64,000 nucleotides of DNA from CAWHJB01 sp963698715 (GTDB lineage: Bacteria; Chloroflexota; Anaerolineae; Anaerolineales; UBA4823), in the NCBI GenBank assembly GCA_963698715.1, contig CAVORW010000002.1:124001-188000 (forward strand), read 5' to 3'. The notes under the pieces were generated by a model, which worked only from the letters and a program-made list of their open reading frames with translations, made no database searches and had not been told where the DNA came from. Numbering within the stretch: the first letter of the stretch is position 1; each line of letters begins with the position of its first letter. The position numbers and the translations under genes were made by a program. Positions 18,679 to 26,430 of the stretch are shown piece by piece.

Positions 18679-18711
18679 GTGCTTTTTGCGGGCTTGAGCC
18701 CGTAAAAGCAC
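18679..18711 (+). repeat. Imperfect hairpin
   Basis: Arms GTGCTTTTTGCGGGC (18679-18693) and GCCCGTAAAAGCAC (18698-18711) pair around a TTGA loop with one bulge. It lies just after the FlgN-like gene and before a second, stronger hairpin; it may be part of a tandem terminator. Confidence 0.4.
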
Positions 18712-18796
18712 CCCATTTACACACATACCTCAGAGAATCTCAAAGACCCTTTATATTAGGTTTGCATTTTTCATAATTGTTTGATATGATTAGGGC

Positions 18797-18835
18797 AACG
18801 AACGCCCGGGTGCCCCCCTCACCTGAGCGTTCGTT
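18797..18835 (+). terminator. Factor-independent terminator
   Basis: A 16-base stem (18797-18812 with 18820-18835, one mismatch and one G-T pair) with a 7-base C-rich loop, followed by TATTTTAACC. It ends transcription of the regulator/FlgN-like unit. Confidence 0.7.
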
Positions 18836-18938
18836 ATTTTAACCATTAGAGCAAGCACCGTGTAGAAACCTTGTCTGACCTAGTTCTAAGGGCTGGTGGT
18901 ATCCTCAATCCCGAAACCTGCTGCTCTTTGCACCATGA

Positions 18939-19949
18939 CTACAGACTCTCCATCTCAATTGGGTCTCTTTTTGGTCCCTCAATGATAACTTGCTTAATCT
19001 CTTCCCAGCCAGCTTGAAATGCCTGTACAACCTTGGGATCGTACCTGCTGCCGCTGCCCGATACGATTTGATGATAGGCTGTTTCAATATCCATGGCACG
19101 TCGATAAACTCGTTCGGTAATCATAGCATCCAATGAATCTGCCACCGCAACGATCCTGGCCTCGATAGGAATTGCTTCTCCGACCAGCCCATCAGGGTAA
19201 CCAGAACCATCCCAGCGTTCGTGGTGGTGACGTATAACCGGAATCACAGGTTCCAGATAAGGTATATTTTCAATCAGTCTGGCCCCTATTTCGGCATGGC
19301 GTTGCACTTCCTTAAGATCACTTACCATTAAGGGCTCAGGGTTTTGTAATATTTTGTCCTGGATTAATATTTTTCCAATATCGTGCAGCATGCTGCCGAA
19401 ATTCAAGGCGTTTATCTGAACCATCTGCGAGTCAAGATGGTCATTAATGATCCTGGCATATGCTGCGACACGCTCCACATGGCTGGGACTGTAGTGATCC
19501 CTTTGTTCAATCGCGTTAGCCAGCATCACCAGGGCAGCCTGGTAGGATTGTTCAAGTTGTGCCAGATAGACTTCCTGGCTGCGGGATAACCGAGATCGTA
19601 CTGTTGCCAGCAGTTCCTGCCTCAGAACGGGTTTAACCAGGTAATCCTCTACCCCTACCTGTTTCCCAAAAAATATATCATCCCGCTCCCCGCGAGCGGT
19701 GAGAAAGATAAACGGAATTCCGACCCACTCCGGATGCGAACGCACTTCCTTAAAGAAGGCGAATCCATCCATTTCCGGCATCGCAATATCCGACAAAATC
19801 AAATCAGGATAATTGTTATGCATCACGTCCAAGGCCTGGATTCCATGGGCAGCTGTCAGAACTTTATAGTGATCGGCCTCCAGAATGATCTGAAGTCCGG
19901 TGCGCATAACATCATTGTCTTCTACAACCAGAATGATTTCGTTTGGCAT
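18939..19949 (-). CDS. Response regulator with HD-GYP domain (c-di-GMP phosphodiesterase type)
   Basis: Receiver domain at 4-120 (VVEDND, phospho-Asp in LILSDIAMPEMDG, Thr in FLTARG, Lys in LVKPV), then a full HD-GYP domain at about 150-325. The metal-site motifs are present: HVERVAAYARIIN, MLHDIGK, and the diagnostic HHERWDGSGYPDGL, followed by VADSLDAM. HD-GYP enzymes hydrolyse cyclic di-GMP to pGpG or GMP. The gene begins 22 bp after the stop of the PDZ/multispan kinase, so kinase and regulator form an operon. By position this is the output of the kinase that follows the ComQ-like/precursor pair. It replaces the DNA-binding ComA type regulator seen in Bacillus. Confidence 0.92.
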   Translation of the reverse strand: MPNEIILVVEDNDVMRTGLQIILEADHYKVLTAAHGIQALDVMHNNYPDLILSDIAMPEMDGFAFFKEVRSHPEWVGIPFIFLTARGERDDIFFGKQVGVEDYLVKPVLRQELLATVRSRLSRSQEVYLAQLEQSYQAALVMLANAIEQRDHYSPSHVERVAAYARIINDHLDSQMVQINALNFGSMLHDIGKILIQDKILQNPEPLMVSDLKEVQRHAEIGARLIENIPYLEPVIPVIRHHHERWDGSGYPDGLVGEAIPIEARIVAVADSLDAMITERVYRRAMDIETAYHQIVSGSGSRYDPKVVQAFQAGWEEIKQVIIEGPKRDPIEMESL

Positions 19950-19971
19950 GCTGCTCGCTTAAATTCTTGCT

Positions 19972-22818
19972 TTAGTTTTTACAGGGCAGCCGAACGATGA
20001 TCCGCGAACCTTTCCCAAATTCGCTTTCCACCTCGATTTTGCCCTCATGCAAGTCAACAATCTCTTTAACGATTGCCAGACCGAGCCCGGTTCCGTGGAT
20101 GTTCGATTGCCGGACCTTCCGCCCACGATAAAACCGTTCGAACAAATGGGGGATATCTTCCGGCTCTATCCCCATCCCCGTATCTTCAACTTCCAGGCAG
20201 ATATTAGCGCCTGACATATAAGTCCTCACGCAAACACCTCCTTCAAAAGTATAGCGGAGTGCATTGGAGACCAAATTGGTTACCACTCGGGCCAGCTGGT
20301 TAGATTCACCGTTGACAAATTTTAAACCAGCGCCCCTTTCAAATTCCAGCGAAAGGCTGGAAATATCTGCCAGTGGTTGATGGACTTTTACAACCTGCTC
20401 CGTTAAACTATTAAGGTCGACGGGCAAAAACTCGGGGCGCTTGCTTTTACCCATCGTCAACCTGGAAAGGTCTAGAATGTCTTCAACCAGTTTTCGAAGA
20501 AGCTGGCTTTGTTCTCTGAGAACGGTCAGGTATTGGGCGTTTCTCTCTGGGGGTGCATCTTCCAGTAATTCTAGATACAGGCTGATATTACTGGTAGGCG
20601 TACGCAGCTCATGAGAAACATCCGAAACAAATATATCTTTGAGCCGGTCTAGCTCTTTCTGCCGCGTAATATCTCGCTGGCTACCTACAAACCCCACCAT
20701 CTCCCCGGATTGGTTGCGAATTGGCGCCATGGTCAGCTGGATATCGTAAATACTGCCATCTTTATGACGACCAACCAGCTCTCCGGCCCAGACTTTACCA
20801 AGCGTGAGCGTTTGGCGCATTTTCTCCATTTCACTGGCAGGATTTTGTTCCTCCAACAAGGTATACAGCCTCTTGCCGTAAACATCCGAAGCAGAATACC
20901 CGGATTGTTCTTCATAAGCAGAATTAACAGTCCGTATCGTTCCATCGGTATCCGTTACAATCACCCCATCTCCCACCGACGCTAAGATTGCTTCGACCCG
21001 TTCCTTGGCGTCATGCAATTCCGCTGTTCTTTCCCTGACTCTCTGTTCCAAAACATTAGCGTATTGACGGAGTTGGGTCAGCAGATGGATATTTTCTATG
21101 ATTGGCCCAATCTGCCGGGCTACAATTCTCAAGATATCGATATCTTCCCCACTGAACAGGTCGCCGCCATATTTTGGACCGAGTGCCAGCATACCCTGGA
21201 CCTGAGAATGTCCAATGATCGGAACCCACAAATGATCCTGTTCTGTATGCAAGAGCTGGTGTTCTTCCGGTGTGAATGCAGCTTCAGATAGGGCTTGACG
21301 CAAAGACGAACGGCCTACTTCATCCCCTAAGTTCAGCAAAAAAGCCAGGCTGCTCCTGGGTAGGGTGATATTGGAAAGGGGCGACCTGCGAGCCAGCTTC
21401 TCGCGAGGCGCAACCTCGATCACTGTCAGGTTCCCATCCAGGTCTCGTAAGAACACACAGGCGTCTTCCAATCGTAAGGTTGCCGACAGCCGGTCGGCCA
21501 GAGTCTGGGCAAGTTGGCGTAAATCGGTGATTTGTTCCAGGTTCTGGGTCAAAAAGCTCACAGCCGAACGGTAGTCGTACCAGCCACCGTAGAAAACAGT
21601 GTCAACCACACGCTGAACTCGACGACTGAAAGGCACATAGATGCTTGCCAGTACCAAAACCAGGACGGTATTGATAAACGGGTCTGCTGCCAGGGCAGTT
21701 GGCAGCCAACGATGCAGAAAGGCATACAGGATTAGATATACACCGCCCAACATTGAATATACGATAATAAAAGTAGCGCCACGATTGATATGCTTCTCAA
21801 TTTCAATCAACCGGTGACGAAAGATGGCATAGCCATAGGTCAGGGGGATAATCACCAGCAACAAAAAACCGTAGGCGTAAGGGATGATTGGTTGTTTGAA
21901 TAGAGCATCTGGTAAGATAGTCAGCTGCACAAGGGCTAACAGGCTGAGCACCTCACCCAATACAACAATCCGGATCTGGCTGCGCACTCCAGGTGATACC
22001 GCATGCCGGTACGAGTAAATCAACAAACCAACCACGATTAGCAGATTAAATGCCAGAAACAGCAGAACTATAGTAAATATTTGGGCAAACCAAGGACCGG
22101 TACGATAAAATGGGGAGCCAGGCAACCAATAGGAAATGCCGCCCACCATTGCAATCAGATAAAATGTGGCTAAAAGAATCCGATCACCACGCAAAGAGGT
22201 CTTTTGGGGGAAATAAATATGAAAGTGTACTGCCAAAGGCCCAATCAACCAAAGGAATAAGTAGAAAATGCCTGGTGTCCAAGAAGGGCCTACTGAAGAG
22301 ATTGAACCTGTGGTAATTAAGACCACACTTGCAAGAAAAAACAAGAAAAAAGGATTGGTCGCTTCATAAGCCGGTTTAAAAGCCTGAACACCGACACCTA
22401 TGAACCAAAAAATCAGGGCTACCAGCAATGGCGCCAGCCGCACCAGGATTTCCTCCAGCGGCGGATCCAATAAGACAATCTTATCCGTCAAAAGCTGGTC
22501 CGCCCGGTTAATCTGAAAAATAACTGTATCACCGGAATTTTTCCCGGCATATAAGGGGGTTGCCTCGGAAAAAGATATCCCATCAACTGAAACAATCTTG
22601 TCACCCGACTGGATAACGGCAGCCGATGGGCTGTTCAAATCGACTTCGCCCACCAGCCCTGTTGGATGGAAGCTCAGGATCCCATCATAGGGCTGGATCA
22701 CTACCAGCCAGGTAGCCCAAAACAAATAGACCAGAGAGATCAGCGCGAAGACAAACGGCACGCTGATCCACCAGCGGTGCGATGATTGTATCGTCAGGAC
22801 TCGCCCAAGGGCTTTCAT
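19972..22818 (-). CDS. PDZ/multispan sensor histidine kinase with GAF and PAS domains (ComP-like N-terminus)
   Basis: I start at the ATG at 22818 (MKALGRV), giving 948 residues; the longer frame to 23037 adds 73 residues without family character. Layout: one membrane segment (about 15-40), an extracytoplasmic PDZ-like domain (about 50-115, with IQSGDKIVSVDGISF), seven or eight further membrane helices ending in IIPLTYGYAIFRHRLIEIE (about 290-370), GAF (about 430-590), PAS (about 610-720, VGDGVIVTDTDG), HisKA (VSHELRTP) and HATPase (VSNALRYT, GTGLGLAIV). The single TM-PDZ-multispan N-terminus matches the layout I recall for the Bacillus pheromone receptor ComP; the kinase half differs, being the classic HisKA type. 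It lies on the same strand 393 bp after the ComQ-like gene. Confidence 0.9.
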   Translation of the reverse strand: MKALGRVLTIQSSHRWWISVPFVFALISLVYLFWATWLVVIQPYDGILSFHPTGLVGEVDLNSPSAAVIQSGDKIVSVDGISFSEATPLYAGKNSGDTVIFQINRADQLLTDKIVLLDPPLEEILVRLAPLLVALIFWFIGVGVQAFKPAYEATNPFFLFFLASVVLITTGSISSVGPSWTPGIFYLFLWLIGPLAVHFHIYFPQKTSLRGDRILLATFYLIAMVGGISYWLPGSPFYRTGPWFAQIFTIVLLFLAFNLLIVVGLLIYSYRHAVSPGVRSQIRIVVLGEVLSLLALVQLTILPDALFKQPIIPYAYGFLLLVIIPLTYGYAIFRHRLIEIEKHINRGATFIIVYSMLGGVYLILYAFLHRWLPTALAADPFINTVLVLVLASIYVPFSRRVQRVVDTVFYGGWYDYRSAVSFLTQNLEQITDLRQLAQTLADRLSATLRLEDACVFLRDLDGNLTVIEVAPREKLARRSPLSNITLPRSSLAFLLNLGDEVGRSSLRQALSEAAFTPEEHQLLHTEQDHLWVPIIGHSQVQGMLALGPKYGGDLFSGEDIDILRIVARQIGPIIENIHLLTQLRQYANVLEQRVRERTAELHDAKERVEAILASVGDGVIVTDTDGTIRTVNSAYEEQSGYSASDVYGKRLYTLLEEQNPASEMEKMRQTLTLGKVWAGELVGRHKDGSIYDIQLTMAPIRNQSGEMVGFVGSQRDITRQKELDRLKDIFVSDVSHELRTPTSNISLYLELLEDAPPERNAQYLTVLREQSQLLRKLVEDILDLSRLTMGKSKRPEFLPVDLNSLTEQVVKVHQPLADISSLSLEFERGAGLKFVNGESNQLARVVTNLVSNALRYTFEGGVCVRTYMSGANICLEVEDTGMGIEPEDIPHLFERFYRGRKVRQSNIHGTGLGLAIVKEIVDLHEGKIEVESEFGKGSRIIVRLPCKN

Positions 22819-23211
22819 CTTACTAATAATTTTAACACAGCCATGCTTGCCAGTAGCTACTATCGCTGTTGGTAAACCCGTTTTACACCTGACAATCTCG
22901 TTAACTGTCTGTTCCAATATTCTTACTAACCTGAGTGTAGGATAAGGGCCCCATATCCAGGAAAGGGGCAAGATCCTAGGTATGAGTTCGAATGATCCCG
23001 TACTCTTATTAAGAAAAACAGCCTCAGGAAATTCCATTCAGCAAGGATTTGGAGTTTCATTAGGTCACCGCGAACTCTTGGGGGGCATCCCCATTGCCAT
23101 ATTGGCACGTAAAGGATGCACTCCTCTCTGGGGCAAGATAAAAATGGATCTTCTCCGCCGGTTTGGAGTTTTGGGGTATCAAATAGAAAGGCTGGGCGAT
23201 TTACAGATAAG
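22819..23211 (-). other. Intergenic region between ComQ-like gene and kinase
   Basis: About 393 bp. An AT-rich stretch just before the kinase start could carry its promoter. Short open frames on both strands here have no family character or ribosome sites. I see no terminator hairpin, so read-through from the ComQ-like gene into the kinase is possible. Confidence 0.35.
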
Positions 23212-24201
23212 TCAGATGGATTGAAGATCAGGCAATAGAGCGATTAATTGGTCCCGTTCAGATAAGGGCGGCAGGGCCCGGTCTAAGGCTGCCAAAGCAA
23301 GCCCCCGGTGTCGCTCAACTTCGATTGTCAGGTATAGGGCTGCCCCACTGCGTTCTATCATTTCGATGAGTTCTCCCCCTTCTCCTGATCCAGCTATGGG
23401 GCGGTTTACCAGTTGATCCATTAAACCTACCAGCCGGGTTTTCTCCTGTCCACTAAAAACATCCAGGGCATAAGCCAGGGCAAAAGATCGCAGAATAGTC
23501 TTTGACTCGATCGATTGCTCGGTGGAATTTTGAGAATCTCTAAAGTCCTGGAGGTCATCTAATAGCTGGATAAGCAATCCAAAGTGATGACCAAACTGAT
23601 CAAAGCCTTGCAGGCGATCCCCATCGCTGCAAGCCAGGCGTGCCCCAGCCCAGGCCGCCAGAGAAAAGAATCTGCCTGATTTACTGGCCGCGATCTCCCA
23701 ATAATCTTCCAACGTCAGCTGAGCAAGGGTTAAATCCCGATGCTGACCGGCACTCATCTGCATCAATTGGGTAAAAAACCGCTGGTTGATGGCTTGGGCT
23801 GCCTCACGCCTGGCAGGATCCAGGTACAGCCGATTTAAAGCCAGAGAGGCCGTGAAGTAAAGACCGCTGGCAGCATTGAGCCCTGCAGATGGTCCCATCT
23901 CCTGCCACCAGGGGTCCGGATTATCCTGATCTTCCACGCTGTCAAACACGTGGGCGGCAAGATTAAACAATAGCCAGGCAATCGCAATTTCATCTGCCCA
24001 TTCAGGATCCCCCCCGACTGCCACGCAGCAGATGTTCGGGATGGTTACCCAACTTAAGCGCCGGGCAGCTTGTTGATCCCTTTCTTGCGAACGCGCAGGC
24101 AGCGCCTGACGCATGGCCCTGACATAATCAGGCCATGCACCAGACGCTGCCCAAATGGATTCAATTTTACCTGCTATACGATCCAGGGTGCCTTCCGGCA
24201 A
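23212..24201 (-). CDS. ComQ-like isoprenyl transferase (class I polyprenyl synthase fold)
   Basis: A 329-residue all-helical protein. The first Asp-rich site is HVFDSVEDQDN followed by PWW and LNAASGLYFTA; the second is LIQLLDDLQDFRD. Between them is MSAGQHRDL and the segment KSGRFFSLAAWAGARLA. These landmarks (acidic D/E run followed by DN and W, LNAA, GQHxD, KxG) agree with what I recall of Bacillus ComQ. ComQ attaches a geranyl or farnesyl group to a Trp of the ComX peptide. The start is a TTG two bases after the precursor stop. The GGAAGG formed by the last precursor codons lies six bases upstream of it, which is strong evidence for coupled translation. It could instead be a free prenyl diphosphate synthase, but the linkage to a Trp-ended precursor argues for peptide prenylation. 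Confidence 0.85.
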   Translation of the reverse strand: MPEGTLDRIAGKIESIWAASGAWPDYVRAMRQALPARSQERDQQAARRLSWVTIPNICCVAVGGDPEWADEIAIAWLLFNLAAHVFDSVEDQDNPDPWWQEMGPSAGLNAASGLYFTASLALNRLYLDPARREAAQAINQRFFTQLMQMSAGQHRDLTLAQLTLEDYWEIAASKSGRFFSLAAWAGARLACSDGDRLQGFDQFGHHFGLLIQLLDDLQDFRDSQNSTEQSIESKTILRSFALAYALDVFSGQEKTRLVGLMDQLVNRPIAGSGEGGELIEMIERSGAALYLTIEVERHRGLALAALDRALPPLSERDQLIALLPDLQSI

Positions 24202-24202
24202 A

Positions 24203-24421
24203 TTAGACCTTCCAGGACAATCCGTCCGTGGTAGGGCCGCCAGCCAGCGAGAACGGAGTCTTCTCCTGATCCTTGCGCTTCAGACCCTTGGAAAGAAAAT
24301 TCAATTCTTCCTGGCTGAGCTTAAGGCCGCGGGTTGCCAGCGTGGACTCTGGATCGGAGCGCCATTCTGCTGCAAACTGATCATCGGTCGAGATATTGTA
24401 GACTACCTGGGCGAGAGTCAT
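24203..24421 (-). CDS. ComX-like peptide pheromone precursor (72 residues)
   Basis: The ATG at 24421 has an AGGAG ribosome site eight bases upstream; upstream in-frame ATGs at 24472 and 24484 have none. The product is 72 residues. Residues 13-44 form a helical leader (DDQFAAEW, SDPESTLATRGLKL, SQEELNFLSKG) like the F..DPe.xL...G..L..eE pattern of several RiPP leader peptides. A basic stretch (LKRKDQEK) follows, then AGG at 60-62 and the tail PTTDGLSWKV. Trp70 is third from the C-terminus, the position of the modified Trp in several ComX pheromones as I recall them (for example those ending W-G-D or W-K-Y). The stop is two bases before the ComQ-like start. No Cys and no alternative modification residues are conspicuous. 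The mature peptide and its processing site are inferred, not shown. Confidence 0.75.
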   Translation of the reverse strand: MTLAQVVYNISTDDQFAAEWRSDPESTLATRGLKLSQEELNFLSKGLKRKDQEKTPFSLAGGPTTDGLSWKV

Positions 24422-24590
24422 TTTGTATTCTCCTATACACTCTGCTATGTTCGTTGGTTTTTTTCGTTTCATGCGTCTTGGCACAGCTTAAAATCGAGGG
24501 CGCCCCTTGGCATAACAGGTCTGGATTTTGAGCTTATCGGGCCTTGCAAAAACGATAGTTCAAAAATAGCATACCCAGGCGCACGAGTTA

Positions 24591-24606
24591 AGTGACATTC
24601 GTCACA
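24591..24606 (-). promoter_or_regulatory. CRP/FNR-family-like operator upstream of precursor gene
   Basis: AGTGA-N6-TCACA matches the TGTGA-N6-TCACA CRP consensus at 9 of 10 positions. It lies about 170 bp upstream of the precursor start. A possible -10 (TATTTT, 24568-24563 on the minus strand) would place the site centre near -42, the usual spot for activation. Promoter assignment is an inference. Confidence 0.4.
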
Positions 24607-24615
24607 TCTGCGACG

Positions 24616-24634
24616 TTTACGCAATTTTTACGCA
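24616..24634. promoter_or_regulatory. Direct repeat TTTACGCA, 11-bp period
   Basis: TTTACGCA occurs at 24616-24623 and 24627-24634, one helical turn apart, beside the CRP-like site. Such spacing suits tandem binding of a regulator upstream of the pheromone-precursor gene. Confidence 0.3.
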
Positions 24635-24691
24635 GATATAGGGGTTGCAGCCCCTTTCTGTCCTTTCGCTGCATAATGATGCGTCACTCCT

Positions 24692-24726
24692 TGGGTAAAA
24701 AAAGATTTATTTTTCTCTTTTACCCA
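24692..24726. repeat. A/T-loop hairpin in the pheromone upstream region
   Basis: TGGGTAAAA (24692-24700) and TTTTACCCA (24718-24726) pair exactly around a 17-base A/T-rich loop. It may end transcription coming from the tRNA genes on the minus strand, or be an operator. Confidence 0.35.
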
Positions 24727-24928
24727 GCGTAAATAATACAAAATATGCACCTTCCAGCCAGCCAGGGGGTTATAGCACACTCATTTGTTTCACAATCATC
24801 TTCGCGAAAGCTTTGATGATAAATCTGCCCAGCGAAGTTTTAGAAACCAGCTAAGTCTGCTAACCGAAAGGGTTTTAAAGAGAAAACCGCCCATCCTTCT
24901 TCAGGTTGAGCGGTTCTATCAATACAGG

Positions 24929-24999
24929 AGGCGACGACGGGATTTGAACCCGTGATCAGGGTTTTGCAGACCCTTGCCTTACCACTTGGCCACGTCGCC
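24929..24999 (-). tRNA. tRNA-Cys (GCA)
   Basis: Acceptor arms GGCGACG and CGTCGCC pair fully, the T-loop GGGTTCAAATCCC is canonical, the anticodon in CTGCAAA reads GCA, and the discriminator is U, as usual for tRNA-Cys. CCA is not encoded. Confidence 0.95.
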
Positions 25000-25005
25000 C
25001 AAACC

Positions 25006-25063
25006 AAACTGACTGATGGCAGATGGCTTGCTGTCCATCCAGCCATCTGCCATCAGTCAGTTT
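25006..25063. repeat. Perfect 23-bp inverted repeat between tRNA-Cys and tRNA-Gly
   Basis: Arms 25006-25028 and 25041-25063 are exact reverse complements separated by 12 bases. It fills nearly all the space between the two tRNA genes. Within a tRNA operon it could be a processing or partial termination hairpin, or a palindromic repeat element. Confidence 0.85.
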
Positions 25064-25074
25064 CTAAAATACAG

Positions 25075-25147
25075 AGCGGGCAACGAGACTCGAACTCGTG
25101 ACCTTCTCCTTGGCAAGGAGGTGTTCTACCAACTGAACTATGCCCGC
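25075..25147 (-). tRNA. tRNA-Gly (GCC)
   Basis: A 73-base cloverleaf: acceptor GCGGGCA with TGCCCGC, T-arm ACGAGTTCGAGTCTCGT, anticodon GCC within CTTGCCAAG, discriminator U. It is transcribed on the minus strand together with the flanking tRNA genes. Confidence 0.95.
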
Positions 25148-25174
25148 AATATCGGCCTTGCGTCAAGCCGAGAA

Positions 25175-25247
25175 TGCCGAGAGCCAGAATCGAACTGGCG
25201 ACACCGCGATTTTCAGTCGCGTGCTCTACCAACTGAGCTATCTCGGC
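25175..25247 (-). tRNA. tRNA-Phe (GAA)
   Basis: A 73-base cloverleaf: acceptor GCCGAGA with TCTCGGC, D-arm GCTCAGTTGGTAGAGC, anticodon GAA within ACTGAAAAT, T-loop AGTTCGATTCT, discriminator A. It is first in the minus-strand order Phe-Gly-Cys. Confidence 0.95.
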
Positions 25248-25353
25248 CTAAACGTTTGGCTTTATTCTCGAAAGCGCCCCTATTTTAACCATATGTGCAG
25301 TGCTTGTCAAGCATCCTTATCTTAGCGCCTGGCTTATCCAAGAATGGATTTCC

Positions 25354-26154
25354 TTAGCCCAATTCTGGATACTTCCCGTTTATCAATAAATTCCTGACCT
25401 CGATCCAGGCTGGTTCAGGGTTTTCTAAGGAACCAATCCTTATCCGCCCATCCGGTGGAAAGGCAGCGAATTGGTTGTCGATCCACACCACAAAACCTAA
25501 TGGCCCTTGAGGAACGATCTCTGTTTCGAAGATCTTATGCTTATCGATTTGGAATATGGCCCAATCTTTGTGCCAATCCATACGATAATCATGCCACAAG
25601 GTTGGATCAATCCGCAGTTCCTGGCTGTCCTGGTGGAGAAATTTGCGGATCCAAATTCTCAGGCAGCGCGCCACAGCTGGGATCATCAACAGTGGCAAAA
25701 AGGGTATCGCTGTAAGCGCCGTCAGCGCCAGCCCTGGTTTTAGCCGTTGCTGCGATCGAAATGTAGCCGCCAGCGACCCATGGGCTGGCAGGTGGTCGTA
25801 AAAGGATAAATAATTCTGCGGAGAGGCAAAAAAATACCAGACGGTCGCGGGTAAGGCCGGCAGGCGCAACATCTCTACGCGGGTCAGGATTGCCATTCCA
25901 AACGGATTATTCCAAAAACCTATTCCCCAAGTTCCCGGCAGCAAATCCGCGGAGGCTCTCATTTGAACTTGCAGACTGCAGGCCGGCTTCCATGGAAATG
26001 TATTCCTGGCCAGATCGCGATAATCATCCAATTGCGCCAGTCTGTAACGCCCGGGCGGGCCTGCCGGAATCTGAAGCCGCCAGGCGCCAGGCGCCAAAAT
26101 GCTACACTCGGCGCCGGATGTCAATGTCTTTCTTAGTTTCACAGTAACAGTCAC
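25354..26154 (-). CDS. Conserved hypothetical beta-rich protein
   Basis: A 266-residue protein from a GTG start with GAGG upstream. I do not recognise a named family. The N-terminal half has a GTWGIGFWNNPFGM stretch and the C-terminal half DWHKDWAIFQIDKHKIFET, PLGFVVWIDNQ and GSLENPEPAWIEVRNL. This order of strands resembles concanavalin-like or GH16-like beta-sandwich domains in which a bound ligand is flanked by Trp and Asp. A hydrophobic stretch (LALTALTAIPFLPLLMI) in the middle could be a membrane segment or buried helix. Family assignment is a guess; the reading frame itself is well supported by length and codon use. Confidence 0.72.
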   Translation of the reverse strand: MTVTVKLRKTLTSGAECSILAPGAWRLQIPAGPPGRYRLAQLDDYRDLARNTFPWKPACSLQVQMRASADLLPGTWGIGFWNNPFGMAILTRVEMLRLPALPATVWYFFASPQNYLSFYDHLPAHGSLAATFRSQQRLKPGLALTALTAIPFLPLLMIPAVARCLRIWIRKFLHQDSQELRIDPTLWHDYRMDWHKDWAIFQIDKHKIFETEIVPQGPLGFVVWIDNQFAAFPPDGRIRIGSLENPEPAWIEVRNLLINGKYPELG

Positions 26155-26430
26155 CTGATCGATCCTCTATGCGATCATATCATATCCTCCCCCACCCCAG
26201 AGACCCAAAGAACCGAGTGGCAGATTCTTTGAGAATCCCGATCGGGTTACCCCAATGCCACAGACTTTTAGCACACCTCAGAGAGCCTTTTTTGACGTTC
26301 TCACGTGCAATGATGTATAATCTTAACGAGTTAAGCAATGTCGGCTTCACAGGATATCGAGTTATTTTCTGGTTTCCTGTGCAGCTGCCATAGACTGGAA
26401 AAAGCTTAACTGTACGAATAAAGGAGACAT

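Noticed and set aside
22982..23224. Plus-strand 80-codon frame between kinase and ComQ-like gene
   Set aside because: No ribosome site, no family character, and it overlaps the end of the ComQ-like gene.
24422..24484. Longer 93-residue version of the ComX-like precursor starting at 24484
   Set aside because: The extra 21 residues have no ribosome site upstream; the ATG at 24421 has AGGAG at ideal spacing.
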